From: Leptolyngbya sp. KIOST-1 | GTDB lineage: Bacteria > Cyanobacteriota > Cyanobacteriia > Phormidesmidales > Phormidesmidaceae | DNA: 64,000 bases | NCBI RefSeq assembly: GCF_000763385.1 | Contig: NZ_JQFA01000002.1 | Span: 1,054,001-1,118,000 of the forward strand | Direction of reading: 5' to 3' | Shown: in pieces, positions 8,748 to 17,007 of the stretch | Layout of the letters: each line of letters begins with the position of its first letter | How positions within the stretch are numbered: position 1 is the stretch's first letter | Made by a program: the position numbers and the translations under genes | The notes under the pieces: model-generated | Told to the model about the DNA's origin: nothing | What the model saw: only the letters and a program-made list of their open reading frames with translations | Database searches by the model: none

Positions 8748-9395
8748 CTACGGCCTGTCCTCTGGGGTAGCGCCATTCAAAGCCTGACGGTGGGGAAACA
8801 GGGTTGCCAGCAGACGGTTGACCTGGGCCTTGCCGTAGATTGAGGAGCCGGTGAGGGCATGGCCACTGGCAGCATGGCCATTTGAGCTATGGCCATTTTG
8901 GGCGTTTTCGCCTGGGTTCGGACCGCTTTGGGTAGCCCCGGTGCCATGGTTAGAACTTTCCATCACCTCCCAGGGGCGCAATTGCCCCTGTCCGCCGCCG
9001 TTTCCCTCATTCCCCGCAGCAGACTGCTGCTCCTGAGTCTGGCTGGGATCGCCCACCAGAGAGCCCGGAGCGACAACTTGAGCTGGCCCCAGGCAGGGAT
9101 TGAGCAGGGTGCTGTTGGCGCCAATGCAGGTGTGCTGTCCGATGGAGCCGTGGCCGACCACCAGCACGCCGCTGCCCAGACTTACCCCCGGCTCCAGCAC
9201 CAGGTCACCCTGAGAGGCCTGCACCACCACATCAGCCCCCAAACAAACCCCGGCGGCAATCACCAAACGACAGCCCGGAGCCGCCCCCAGCAAGACCCCG
9301 GGAGCCACCGCCACCCCCGGTGCCACATCCACATGCCCCTGGGTGTGGTAACTGGTAGACAGATTGCTAGCCTGGGCGGGTACTGCCACGGTCAA
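8748..9395 (-). CDS. ccmN: carboxysome assembly protein CcmN
   Basis: CcmN bridges the CcmM/Rubisco core and the CcmK shell. The N-terminal 115 residues are a left-handed beta-helix of hexapeptide repeats (APGVAVAPGVLLGAAP, LEPGVSLGSGVLVVGHGSIG) that binds CcmM. A long low-complexity linker rich in N, G, S and Q follows (120-185). The C-terminus carries the encapsulation peptide: SIYGKAQVNRLLATLFPHRQ (about 185-204), an amphipathic helix that docks on the shell. The gene is 30 bp downstream of ccmM, in the canonical order. Confidence 0.93.
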   Translation of the reverse strand: MTVAVPAQASNLSTSYHTQGHVDVAPGVAVAPGVLLGAAPGCRLVIAAGVCLGADVVVQASQGDLVLEPGVSLGSGVLVVGHGSIGQHTCIGANSTLLNPCLGPAQVVAPGSLVGDPSQTQEQQSAAGNEGNGGGQGQLRPWEVMESSNHGTGATQSGPNPGENAQNGHSSNGHAASGHALTGSSIYGKAQVNRLLATLFPHRQALNGATPEDRP

Positions 9396-9425
9396 AGATC
9401 TTTGCCTCAGAAGAACCTAGCAGGG

Positions 9426-10739
9426 TCAGGGACGCTGAATCGTCGCTTCGAGCACTCGCTTCTTCACCCTAGGGTCAATGCCAATCAGCCGCACATATTC
9501 GCCCGAGTGGTGGCGCAGCTGAGACTCCAAAGCCGCAAGTACGTCAGAGGTGCGGCTGCCCTCCAGGGCTCCAGCCGTCTGCCAGGCCCCGCTGCGGTAG
9601 CGGCGCACATCGGCATGCTCCAGACTGAGCCGGTAGCCCTGATTGATCAGCTGGTTCACCTGCTGCACCAGATCCTGAGAGAGTCCGCCCATGGGCGCAG
9701 AGCCATTGCCCCCCGAGGGGCGAGCAGCCGGCGCTGAGTAGGAGGGTGCCGGGGCCGCCCCCTTGGCACCAGGCCGCTGCACGGTCACAGCCGAAACCCG
9801 ACGCTTGGCTTTAGGGTCAATGCCAAACACTCGCACGTACTCGTTGGGATGCTCGGACATACAGGTGTTGATCGCCGCCATCACATCGCCATCGCGGGTG
9901 CTGGTAATGGGGGTGCAGGACTGCCACACATTGCTCTTGTAGCGGCGGGCATCGGCGTGCTCGGCCCCGATGTGATAGCCCTGGTTAAGCCACTGACGCA
10001 CCTGCTGAGCCACATCACCCGACGCCTGGGCAGAGCCACCGTTGCTGCTGGACGCCGCATAGGTGGAGCCAGAGGAACCGCCCGTGGAGGACCCACCCCC
10101 CGCTACGGGTTTGCCATCGGGGCGCTGAATGGTGATCGGAGCAACCCGACTTTTGGCCCGAGGATCAATGCCAAACAGGCGCACGTACTCGCCAGCGTGC
10201 TCGGCCAGGCAGCGCTCTAGGTCTGCAAACACCTCACCCTCCCGTGAGGACTGGATGGGGGTGCAGGTTTGCCAAACATTGCTGCGGTAGCGGCGAGCAT
10301 CGGCGTGCTCGGTACCAATGCGGTAACCCTGGCTGAGATACTGGCGCACCTGCTGCACCACCTCAGGGGAAAGGGGACCAGCGGAGGCAGATGGTGCCGG
10401 GCGATAGGCCCCATTGCTGGATGGAGATGACACCGTAACGCCTCCGCCCACCGCCACTGGCTTGCCATCGGCCCGTTGAATGGTGATCGGAGCCACCCGC
10501 TGCTTGGCCCTGGGGTCAATGCCAAACATGCGAACGTACTCACCAGAGTGCTCAGAAAGGCAAGCTTCCAGGGCCGCCAACACCTCAGACTCTCGGGTGG
10601 ACTGAATCGGGCTACAGGTTTGCCAGACGCCGCTGCGATAGCGGCGAGAGTCGGCGTGCTCGGTACCAATAGTCAAGCCCTGGGCCAGATACTGACGGGC
10701 CCGCTGGACAACGTCGGGGGGTAGCAGTTGAGAAGTCAT
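9426..10739 (-). other. probable internal translation start for short CcmM (M35-like form)
   Basis: Beta-cyanobacteria make a short CcmM containing only the SSUL modules by internal initiation. Here an in-frame ATG encodes M216, six residues before the first SSUL module (MTSQLLPPDVV). A weak GGA stands about 10 nt upstream. The position matches the internal start reported for Synechococcus elongatus CcmM. The product would have 437 residues and four SSUL modules, without the gamma-CA domain. The location is seen; its use is inferred. Confidence 0.6.
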
Positions 10740-11384
10740 AGTGCCAAATCCATCACGTGCGATTGAGTCTGCTGTGCGGTCGGAGGACGCGGAGCTGGGG
10801 GGCTCGCGCCAGGGGGTCGGGGATACAACACCCGACGTTTGGGAAAGCTCATTGACCAAGGCTCGATCCGTCGGGCCGACGTCGGGCAACCTGTCAGCTT
10901 GGTGCTGCTGAGTAATGACCGAACCGGAAGGCACCAGCTTACCCGGAGGCACTGCGACATCCTGCACCAGGGCGTGCATCATCACGATACAGCCAGCCCC
11001 CAGACGGGCATTGTAGAGCGTGGAACGAAAGCCAATAAAGCAGTCGGCACCGATGTAGACGGGGCTCTGGACCAGGGCTTTGTAGCCTAAGAAGGCGCGA
11101 TCGCCTACCCAGACTGCGTAGGCCTGGCGATCGTCCCCCAGCACTCGCCCCTGGGTACGACCATAGATGGTCGTACCCTCCTGCAATGTGCTGGCGGCAC
11201 CGAGGCGCACCACAGCGCTGGGGTCGGCCTGCACCGTTACCCCAGCCGCCAGAGTGGCCCCCGAATCTACCATGACCTGCCCGTGCACCTGAGCCAAAGG
11301 GTGTATTCGGGGAGCAAGTGCCCCCGACACCTGCCCCACAGCTGCCGCCTGAGTCGGGGATGCCGCTGGTGTGCGGATCGCCAT
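9426..11384 (-). CDS. ccmM: carboxysome scaffold CcmM: gamma-CA-like domain plus four SSUL modules
   Basis: CcmM condenses Rubisco into the beta-carboxysome core. Residues 1-185 form a gamma-carbonic-anhydrase-like beta-helix (GRVLGDDRQAYAVWVGDR, FIGFRSTLYNARLGAGCIVM). After a linker there are four Rubisco-small-subunit-like modules, beginning near 222, 343, 455 and 571, each with a Q.Y(L)..G...G.EHAD.RRY+S..WQ signature and ending in (F/I)GIDP+.K.RV. Modules 1-3 carry the cysteine pair typical of redox-sensitive SSULs only in part (WQTC, EACL); module 4 lacks them (WQTA). The three metal-ligand histidines expected near 75, 102 and 107 are Y74, Y101 and Q106 here. An internal start probably yields a short form (see separate entry). 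Confidence 0.95.
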   Translation of the reverse strand: MAIRTPAASPTQAAAVGQVSGALAPRIHPLAQVHGQVMVDSGATLAAGVTVQADPSAVVRLGAASTLQEGTTIYGRTQGRVLGDDRQAYAVWVGDRAFLGYKALVQSPVYIGADCFIGFRSTLYNARLGAGCIVMMHALVQDVAVPPGKLVPSGSVITQQHQADRLPDVGPTDRALVNELSQTSGVVSPTPWREPPSSASSDRTADSIARDGFGTMTSQLLPPDVVQRARQYLAQGLTIGTEHADSRRYRSGVWQTCSPIQSTRESEVLAALEACLSEHSGEYVRMFGIDPRAKQRVAPITIQRADGKPVAVGGGVTVSSPSSNGAYRPAPSASAGPLSPEVVQQVRQYLSQGYRIGTEHADARRYRSNVWQTCTPIQSSREGEVFADLERCLAEHAGEYVRLFGIDPRAKSRVAPITIQRPDGKPVAGGGSSTGGSSGSTYAASSSNGGSAQASGDVAQQVRQWLNQGYHIGAEHADARRYKSNVWQSCTPITSTRDGDVMAAINTCMSEHPNEYVRVFGIDPKAKRRVSAVTVQRPGAKGAAPAPSYSAPAARPSGGNGSAPMGGLSQDLVQQVNQLINQGYRLSLEHADVRRYRSGAWQTAGALEGSRTSDVLAALESQLRHHSGEYVRLIGIDPRVKKRVLEATIQRP

Positions 11385-11539
11385 TGCTACACATCCTCCA
11401 AAAGAACCCTTGAGCGATCAAACAGCCTGAGTTGCTTGCCTCCAGCTGTTCAATCAAGGCGGCCAGAGGGTCAGACCAACCAACCTTCAGCACCACCGAG
11501 TCACCATAGCCCACGCCCAGGACAAATCCCTGGGTAAAG

Positions 11540-11842
11540 CTAACTAAAATCGTCCCGCTTGTTGTAGAGATTGCCGCTGTCGAGACTGACGGTATCAACA
11601 ATAGCAATGACGGCTGCATCCACCGGTCGACCTTCGTAGCCCTGGTGTTGGCGGGCCCCACTACCCTGGGTGATCAACACCCATTCGCCAGGCCCGGCCC
11701 CCACCACATCGGCGGCAACGGTATAGTCGGGCAGCAAGTCGCCAGCTTCGCTAATAAGTTGCACCAGCAAAAACTTAACCCCACTCAAGCTGGGCTCTTT
11801 GCAGGTGCTGACCACCGTGCCGCGAACCTTAGCCAAGAGCAT
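11540..11842 (-). CDS. ccmL: carboxysome vertex protein CcmL
   Basis: A 100-residue pentamer-forming shell protein (EutN/CcmL family) that closes the icosahedral vertices. The family start MLLAKVRGTVVSTCKEPSL, the core GVKFLLVQLI and the GAGPGEWVLITQGSGAR loop around the pentamer pore are all present. It lies 6 bp after ccmK1 and 155 bp before ccmM; that gap holds no gene I can see. Confidence 0.96.
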   Translation of the reverse strand: MLLAKVRGTVVSTCKEPSLSGVKFLLVQLISEAGDLLPDYTVAADVVGAGPGEWVLITQGSGARQHQGYEGRPVDAAVIAIVDTVSLDSGNLYNKRDDFS

Positions 11843-11848
11843 AGCGAC

Positions 11849-12187
11849 TTATCTGCCGTAGGGGCGAATGCCGCTGACGCTCTCTCTAAACTGCTCAACC
11901 GCCTCGGTATAGCGAATAGGCAGCACGAACTCCAGGTTTTCGTGGGGGCGAGCAATGATGTGGGTGGACAGCACCTGCCCGCCGTTGACCCGCTTCACGT
12001 TCTCAATGCCCGCAGCAACCGACGCCTGAACCTCAGACACATCGCCACGGATAATTACCGTAACGCGCCCGCTACCAATTTTTTCGTAGCCCACCAGGGT
12101 GACCCGAGCGGCTTTTACCATCGCGTCAGCCGCTTCCACCACAGCGGGGAAGCCCAACGTTTCAACCATGCCAACAGCAATTGCCAT
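11849..12187 (-). CDS. ccmK1: carboxysome shell hexamer CcmK (CcmK1-type)
   Basis: Single-BMC-domain protein forming hexameric facets of the shell. The 112-residue sequence shows [20 protein letters not shown], the [20 protein letters not shown] pore region (KIGSG at the central pore) and [20 protein letters not shown]. It is nearly identical to the upstream copy but has an extra C-terminal tail ([11 protein letters not shown]), the main difference between CcmK1 and CcmK2. It is separated from ccmK2 by 154 bp. Confidence 0.94.
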   Translation of the reverse strand: MAIAVGMVETLGFPAVVEAADAMVKAARVTLVGYEKIGSGRVTVIIRGDVSEVQASVAAGIENVKRVNGGQVLSTHIIARPHENLEFVLPIRYTEAVEQFRESVSGIRPYGR

Positions 12188-12341
12188 TCTTTTGTATCCT
12201 TTGTTTTCAGACTTTGTTTTGAGAGATAGAAACGCTTAACCGAACGCCGATTCAGATCCGCCGATGAATGCTAATACACTGGGACTAGCCAAAATACTTT
12301 TCACACCAACGAACCTGGAGTCCAATCAGGACTCTTTAGGC

Positions 12342-12650
12342 CTAGGTTCTGAACTGTTCTACGGCCTCGGTGTAGCGAATGGGCAGCACAAACTCCAGGT
12401 TTTCGTGGGGGCGAGCAATGATGTGGGTAGAGAGCACTTCGCCACCGTTGACCCGCTTGGCAGACTCGATCCCTGCTGACACCGAGGCTTGAACCTCAGA
12501 CACATCGCCGCGCACGATAACCGTTACCCGCCCGCTGCCGATTTTCTCGTAGCCCACCAGGGTGACCCGGGCTGCTTTTACCATCGCGTCAGCCGCTTCC
12601 ACCACCGCCGGGAAGCCGAGCGTTTCAATCATTCCAACAGCAATTGGCAT
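12342..12650 (-). CDS. ccmK2: carboxysome shell hexamer CcmK (CcmK2-type)
   Basis: First gene of the carboxysome operon: a 102-residue BMC-domain protein with the [20 protein letters not shown] pore segment. It starts [20 protein letters not shown] and ends at EAVEQFRT, without the tail seen in the next copy. The two genes are also nearly identical at DNA level over most of their length, which points to a tandem duplication kept similar by gene conversion or selection. Confidence 0.94.
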   Translation of the reverse strand: MPIAVGMIETLGFPAVVEAADAMVKAARVTLVGYEKIGSGRVTVIVRGDVSEVQASVSAGIESAKRVNGGEVLSTHIIARPHENLEFVLPIRYTEAVEQFRT

Positions 12651-13497
12651 AGCCGCAATCTCCTTATATAGTTGGACAACCCTGGTCTTACCTGGCCCGT
12701 TTCACCAGGTTCTTTTGGGCACGAAAAACAGATCCCGAAAATAAAAAAACGGGAATCGCCTTTGGGAAGCAAAAAACGCCGGATTGCCCAAAATTCTTGA
12801 TGACAGATTAAGCATAGGTGTCCGTAGTCACTTTTGCAATATAAGCCCCAATGATTGTTGCTAATGTTGAATATTATTAAAGCTTATGATGCAAAGCTTT
12901 TTTTGTCGTAATCTATCCTCACTCAGATGAGAGTGATGACTCACAACCAGGCTAGATAGCCCAAGGCCGATCGGCTCCGGCAGCCCACTCTAGCTTTTTA
13001 AGCGTCGGCTTTAAGCCTTTTCTTCAATTGGGGCCATAACTCTTGCTCCATAGACAGGAGGCCGAGGGGGAATCAGGTAGAATATCAGACAAAGCGCTGT
13101 CCCAAGGGAACTGGAGGCTGGTTTACCCCCATTTTGGTGCTGGTCAAGCCGAGAGGACTTAGGTCTGGGTCGTAGAACTGTCGTTCGAGGGCATCTGCTC
13201 AGATTGTTCTGGGCAGGGGTTTTGAGCAGAGAGTTTTTGTTGCCACCACAACTAGCCTGTTGCGGGGCCTGACTTTTGGGGCGATCGCGCCGAGACGATT
13301 CTGGGACTTGTGTTGCTCCCGGGCTGGATGACGGCGGCTTTTGCCGGGGCTAGTCCACAGGCCGCAGCACAACCCCACAGCAGTAAGAGCCAAGAGAATG
13401 GCTCTGGTGTAGGGGTTAGCGCAAAGCTAGCGCTAGCACAAAGGTCTAGATCTCGTGCATCGAGTACAAGGATGAGGTGTTGTCAGAGAGCGTCGGA
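12651..13497. other. 847-bp divergent intergenic region between ccm and ndhF4 operons
   Basis: No convincing gene. It is more AT-rich than its surroundings, especially 12720-12920. It must hold the promoters of both the carboxysome and the CO2-uptake operons. Visible elements are a sigma-70-like promoter for ccmK2 (12811-12839), a small hairpin AAAGCTT...AAGCTTT followed by a T-run (about 12880-12905, plus strand) that looks like a terminator or attenuator, and the palindrome GCTAGCGCTAGC near 13426. The last 150 bp before ndhF4 are GC-rich with a short open frame that has no credible start. Confidence 0.5.
12811..12839 (-). promoter_or_regulatory. candidate promoter of the ccm operon
   Basis: Read on the minus strand: -35 TTGCAA (12834-12839), 17 bp, -10 TATGCT (12811-12816). 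Spacing is optimal and three of six positions in the -10 core match. It would give a leader of about 150 nt before ccmK2. Confidence 0.4.
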
Positions 13498-15333
13498 ATG
13501 ACCCAGTTTTTTGTCGAGACCAGCTGGCTCCTGCCGATTTACGGCCTGCTTGGGGCGCTGCTGTCGTTGCCCTGGTCAACGGGGTTGGTGCGCCGCACTG
13601 GCCCCCGGCCCGCGGTGTACCTCAATATCGCCATGACCCTGCTGGCGTTTGGTCACGGGCTGCTCGCCTTTCGGGCGATTTGGAATCAAGGCTCGCAGGA
13701 GCTGCTGCTGCCGTGGTTTGACTTTGCCGATCTGCACCTAACCCTGGCGCTGGACATCTCGGTGCTCAACCTGGGGGCTCTAGAGCTGATTACCGGCCTG
13801 AGCCTGCTGGCCCAGGTGTTTGCGCTGGGCTACTTAGAAAAAGATTGGGCCTTGGCTCGGTTCTATTCCCTGATGGGCTTCTTTGAAGCTGCCATGAGCG
13901 GGCTGGTGCTGAGCGGGTCGCTGTTTGTCTCCTACTCGCTGCTGGAGATGCTGACGCTGTCGACCTACTTGCTGGTTGGCTTCTGGTATGCCCAGCCCCT
14001 GGTGGTCACGGCGGCTCGGGATGCCTTTCTCACCAAGCGCATTGGCGATGTGCTGCTGCTGATGGGGGTGGTGGCCCTGGCGGCGCTGGCGGGCAGCCTC
14101 AACTTTAACGATCTGTACGAATGGGTCAAGGTGGAGGGGCTTTCACCCACTATGGCTACCCTGCTGGGGCTAGCGCTGATCGCCGGACCGATTGGCAAAT
14201 GCGCTCAGTTTCCGCTGCACCTGTGGCTCGACGAGGCGATGGAAGGCCCTAACCCCGCCTCTATTTTGAGGAATTCGGTGGTGGTTACCTGCGGGGCCTA
14301 CGTGCTGATTCGGCTACAGCCGATTGTCGTGCTGTCGCCCGTGGCCCTGGGCACCTTGGTAGCGCTGGGTACGGTGACGGCGGTGGGAGCGTCCCTGGTG
14401 GCGCTGGCCCAGGTGGATCTCAAGCGGACCTTTTCCTACTCCACCAGCGCCTACCTGGGGCTGGTGTTTATCGCGGTCGGCACCGAGTGGCCCGGGGTGG
14501 CGTTTACCCTGCTGCTCACCCACGCGGTGGCCAAGGCGCTGATCTTTATGGCGGTGGGGTCAATTATCACCACCACTAACTGCCAGAACCTGACCGAGCT
14601 GGGGGGGCTGGGGAAAAAGATGCCGGCCACCACGTTGGCCTACGTGGTGGGTGGGCTGGGCATGGTGGGCGTGTTGCCCCTGGGCTGCTTTTGGGGCCTC
14701 CGGATGGGGGCCGATTTTCTCAGCCGGGACTATCCCCTGCTGGCAGGCGTGTTTATTGTGGTCAATGCCCTGACGGCCCTCAACCTGACGCGGGTGTTTC
14801 GCCTGGTCTTTTTGGGCAATGTTCAGCCCAAGACTCGCCGCGCCCCGGAGGTGCCCTGGCCGATGGCGGTGCCGATGGTGGCGCTGACTGTGGTCACGCT
14901 GTTGGTGCCCGTGATTATGGGCCAGCTGGCGCTGCTGCCCCCCTGGGAATACATCAACCCGCCGATTGCCGCCCTGGTGCTGGCGTCGGGCTGGTTGGGG
15001 GTGGCCGTCGGGGCCAGAGTATCGCTGTCTAAGTCCCTGGCGCGATCGCTGAATCGCCCCCTGCGCATTGCCCAGGACCTGCTGGCCTACGATTTCTACA
15101 CCGAGCGGCTCTACGACAAGACGGTAGTGGCGGCGGTGGCCGGTCTGGCCCGGTTGAGCAGCTGGTTTGACCAGTACGTGGTCGACGGGCTGGTGAACGG
15201 GGTGGGGCTGGCCTCTCTGTTTGGCGGGGAGGGACTCAAGTACAGTGCCTCCGGCCAGTCTCAGCTCTACCTGTTGACCATTGTCACTGGGGTAGGGCTA
15301 CTGGGAATTTTCATGACCTGGACGCTTTGGTAA
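13498..15333 (+). CDS. ndhF4: NDH-1 subunit NdhF4 (CO2-uptake type)
   Basis: Distal membrane-arm subunit of the NDH-1 complex variant that powers CO2 hydration. The ATG at 13498 gives 611 residues, MTQFFVETSWLLPIYGLLGA; an in-frame GTG 21 bp earlier is less likely. About 14-16 hydrophobic segments are visible, with the antiporter-like core (GPIGKCAQFPLHLWLDEAME, FSYSTSAYLGL, LLLTHAVAKALIFMAVGS). I assign the F4 rather than F3 type because the operon goes on with an ndhD and a short, CupB-sized hydration protein, no cupS follows, and this block diverges from ccmKLMN as in Anabaena. The F3/F4 choice is an inference. Confidence 0.85.
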   Translation: MTQFFVETSWLLPIYGLLGALLSLPWSTGLVRRTGPRPAVYLNIAMTLLAFGHGLLAFRAIWNQGSQELLLPWFDFADLHLTLALDISVLNLGALELITGLSLLAQVFALGYLEKDWALARFYSLMGFFEAAMSGLVLSGSLFVSYSLLEMLTLSTYLLVGFWYAQPLVVTAARDAFLTKRIGDVLLLMGVVALAALAGSLNFNDLYEWVKVEGLSPTMATLLGLALIAGPIGKCAQFPLHLWLDEAMEGPNPASILRNSVVVTCGAYVLIRLQPIVVLSPVALGTLVALGTVTAVGASLVALAQVDLKRTFSYSTSAYLGLVFIAVGTEWPGVAFTLLLTHAVAKALIFMAVGSIITTTNCQNLTELGGLGKKMPATTLAYVVGGLGMVGVLPLGCFWGLRMGADFLSRDYPLLAGVFIVVNALTALNLTRVFRLVFLGNVQPKTRRAPEVPWPMAVPMVALTVVTLLVPVIMGQLALLPPWEYINPPIAALVLASGWLGVAVGARVSLSKSLARSLNRPLRIAQDLLAYDFYTERLYDKTVVAAVAGLARLSSWFDQYVVDGLVNGVGLASLFGGEGLKYSASGQSQLYLLTIVTGVGLLGIFMTWTLW

Positions 15334-15342
15334 CGATTGGCC

Positions 15343-17007
15343 ATGCTGAGCACGCTGATTTTAATTCCGCTAGTAGGGGCGCTGGTGCTGTGCCTGTGGC
15401 CCAGCAAACTTGAGTCTAAAACCGCCAAACTGATCAGTGGAGTAGCCCTGGTCTTGACGCTGGGCTGGGTGGGGCTGCTGGCGACCCAGTTTGAGCTGAC
15501 GACGCCGGGCTTCCAGTTTGAGGAGCTGCTGCCCTGGGTTGAGCCCCTGGGCCTGAGCTACCGGCTCGGACTCGACGGTCTGTCGCTGCCGCTGCTGGCG
15601 GTGAACAGCCTGCTGGGGCTGGTGGCTATTTACATTACCGACCCGACGCTGCACCGGGTGCGGCTCTACTACGTGCTCCTGCTGGTGATTAACAGCGCGG
15701 TAGCCGGGGCGTTTTTGGCCGCCAACCTGCTGCTGTTTTTTATCTTCTACGAGCTGGAGCTGATTCCGCTGTACCTGCTGATCGCCATTTGGGGCGGGGC
15801 GCGGCGGGGCTATGCCGCCACCAAGTTTTTGATCTACACCGCCCTGTCGGGGGTACTGATTCTGGGGGCGTTTTTGGGCCTGGTGTGGCTGTCGGGCAAC
15901 ACCAGCTTCGACTACGACAGCGGTCTGGCCGCCGCCCTGCCCCTGGCCCAGCAGGTGACTTTGCTGGTGGCACTGCTGGTGGGCTTTGGCATTAAGGTGC
16001 CCCTGTTCCCCTTCCACACCTGGCTGCCCGATGCCCACGTCGAGGCTTCGACTCCGGTGTCGGTGCTGCTGGCGGGGGTGCTGCTGAAGTTGGGGACCTA
16101 CGGCGTGGTGCGGTTTGGGCTGGGTCTGCTGCCCGACGCCTGGATGGCGCTGGCTCCCTGGATGGCCACCTGGGCGGTGGTGAGCGTGCTGTACGGATCG
16201 CTGGCGGCGATCGCCCAGACCGACATGAAAAAGATGGTCGCCTACAGCTCGATCGGCCACATGGGCTACGTGCTGCTGGCGGCGGCGGCCTCAACCCCGG
16301 TGAGCATTGTGGCCACCGTGTTTCAAATGATCAGCCACGGGCTGATCTCGGCGCTGCTGTTTTTGCTAGTGGGGGTGGTGTACAAAACCACGGGCACCCG
16401 TGACCTGACGGTGCTGCGCGGCCTGCTCAACCCCGAGCGGGGTCTGCCCTTTGTGGGATCGATGATGATCCTGGGGGTGATGGCCAGCGCTGGCATTCCC
16501 GGTATGGTGGGCTTTATTTCTGAATTTTTGGTGTTTCGTGGCAGCTTTTTGATCTTCCCCACCCAAACCCTGCTGTGCATGGTGGGCTCAGGGCTGACGG
16601 CGGTGTACTTTTTGCTGCTGGTCAACCGGGCCTTTTTTGGCCGCCTGGCGATCGCCCCACCGAGCCCTACCCCCCAGCTAGACCCCGAACTGCCCCGGGT
16701 GGGCTGGCGCGATCGCGCCCCTGCCCTGGCTCTGGCAGCCCTGATTGTGACCTTTGGGCTGCAGCCCAACTGGCTGGCCCGCTGGAGTGAGCACACCACC
16801 CTGGTGCTGCACCAGCCCTACCAGGGGTTTGTGGTGGAGAAAACTCCGTTTACCCCCGCCACCCTACCCGCCACTCTAGCCGCCACTCCAGCCGCCACTC
16901 CAGCCGCCACTGGGGCCAATACCAGCTTAGTCGCTCCCCATTGGGACCGATCGAGTCTGGTTGCTCCTGTCCTTGCCGACCCTAGCGCCGAGGTCCTATT
17001 GCCATGA
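15343..17007 (+). CDS. ndhD4: NDH-1 subunit NdhD4 (CO2-uptake type)
   Basis: Proton-pumping antiporter-like membrane subunit partnering NdhF4 and CupB. I use the ATG at 15343 (MLSTLILIPLVGALVLC), 9 bp after the ndhF4 stop, in place of a TTG two codons upstream. Typical motifs are the glutamate in FFIFYELELIPLYLLIAIWG (TM5), FGIKVPLFPFHTWLPDAHVE and KKMVAYSSIGHMGYV. The C-terminal 55 residues beyond the last helix are low-complexity, with the repeated unit ATPA (near 510-525), and are not part of the family core. The stop overlaps the cupB start by 4 bp (ATGA), indicating translational coupling. Confidence 0.87.
   Translation: MLSTLILIPLVGALVLCLWPSKLESKTAKLISGVALVLTLGWVGLLATQFELTTPGFQFEELLPWVEPLGLSYRLGLDGLSLPLLAVNSLLGLVAIYITDPTLHRVRLYYVLLLVINSAVAGAFLAANLLLFFIFYELELIPLYLLIAIWGGARRGYAATKFLIYTALSGVLILGAFLGLVWLSGNTSFDYDSGLAAALPLAQQVTLLVALLVGFGIKVPLFPFHTWLPDAHVEASTPVSVLLAGVLLKLGTYGVVRFGLGLLPDAWMALAPWMATWAVVSVLYGSLAAIAQTDMKKMVAYSSIGHMGYVLLAAAASTPVSIVATVFQMISHGLISALLFLLVGVVYKTTGTRDLTVLRGLLNPERGLPFVGSMMILGVMASAGIPGMVGFISEFLVFRGSFLIFPTQTLLCMVGSGLTAVYFLLLVNRAFFGRLAIAPPSPTPQLDPELPRVGWRDRAPALALAALIVTFGLQPNWLARWSEHTTLVLHQPYQGFVVEKTPFTPATLPATLAATPAATPAATGANTSLVAPHWDRSSLVAPVLADPSAEVLLP

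Noticed and set aside
13310-13501. Small open frame with a signal-peptide-like start before ndhF4
   Set aside because: The frame lacks a good start site and ends in arginine- and serine-rich sequence; probably non-coding.
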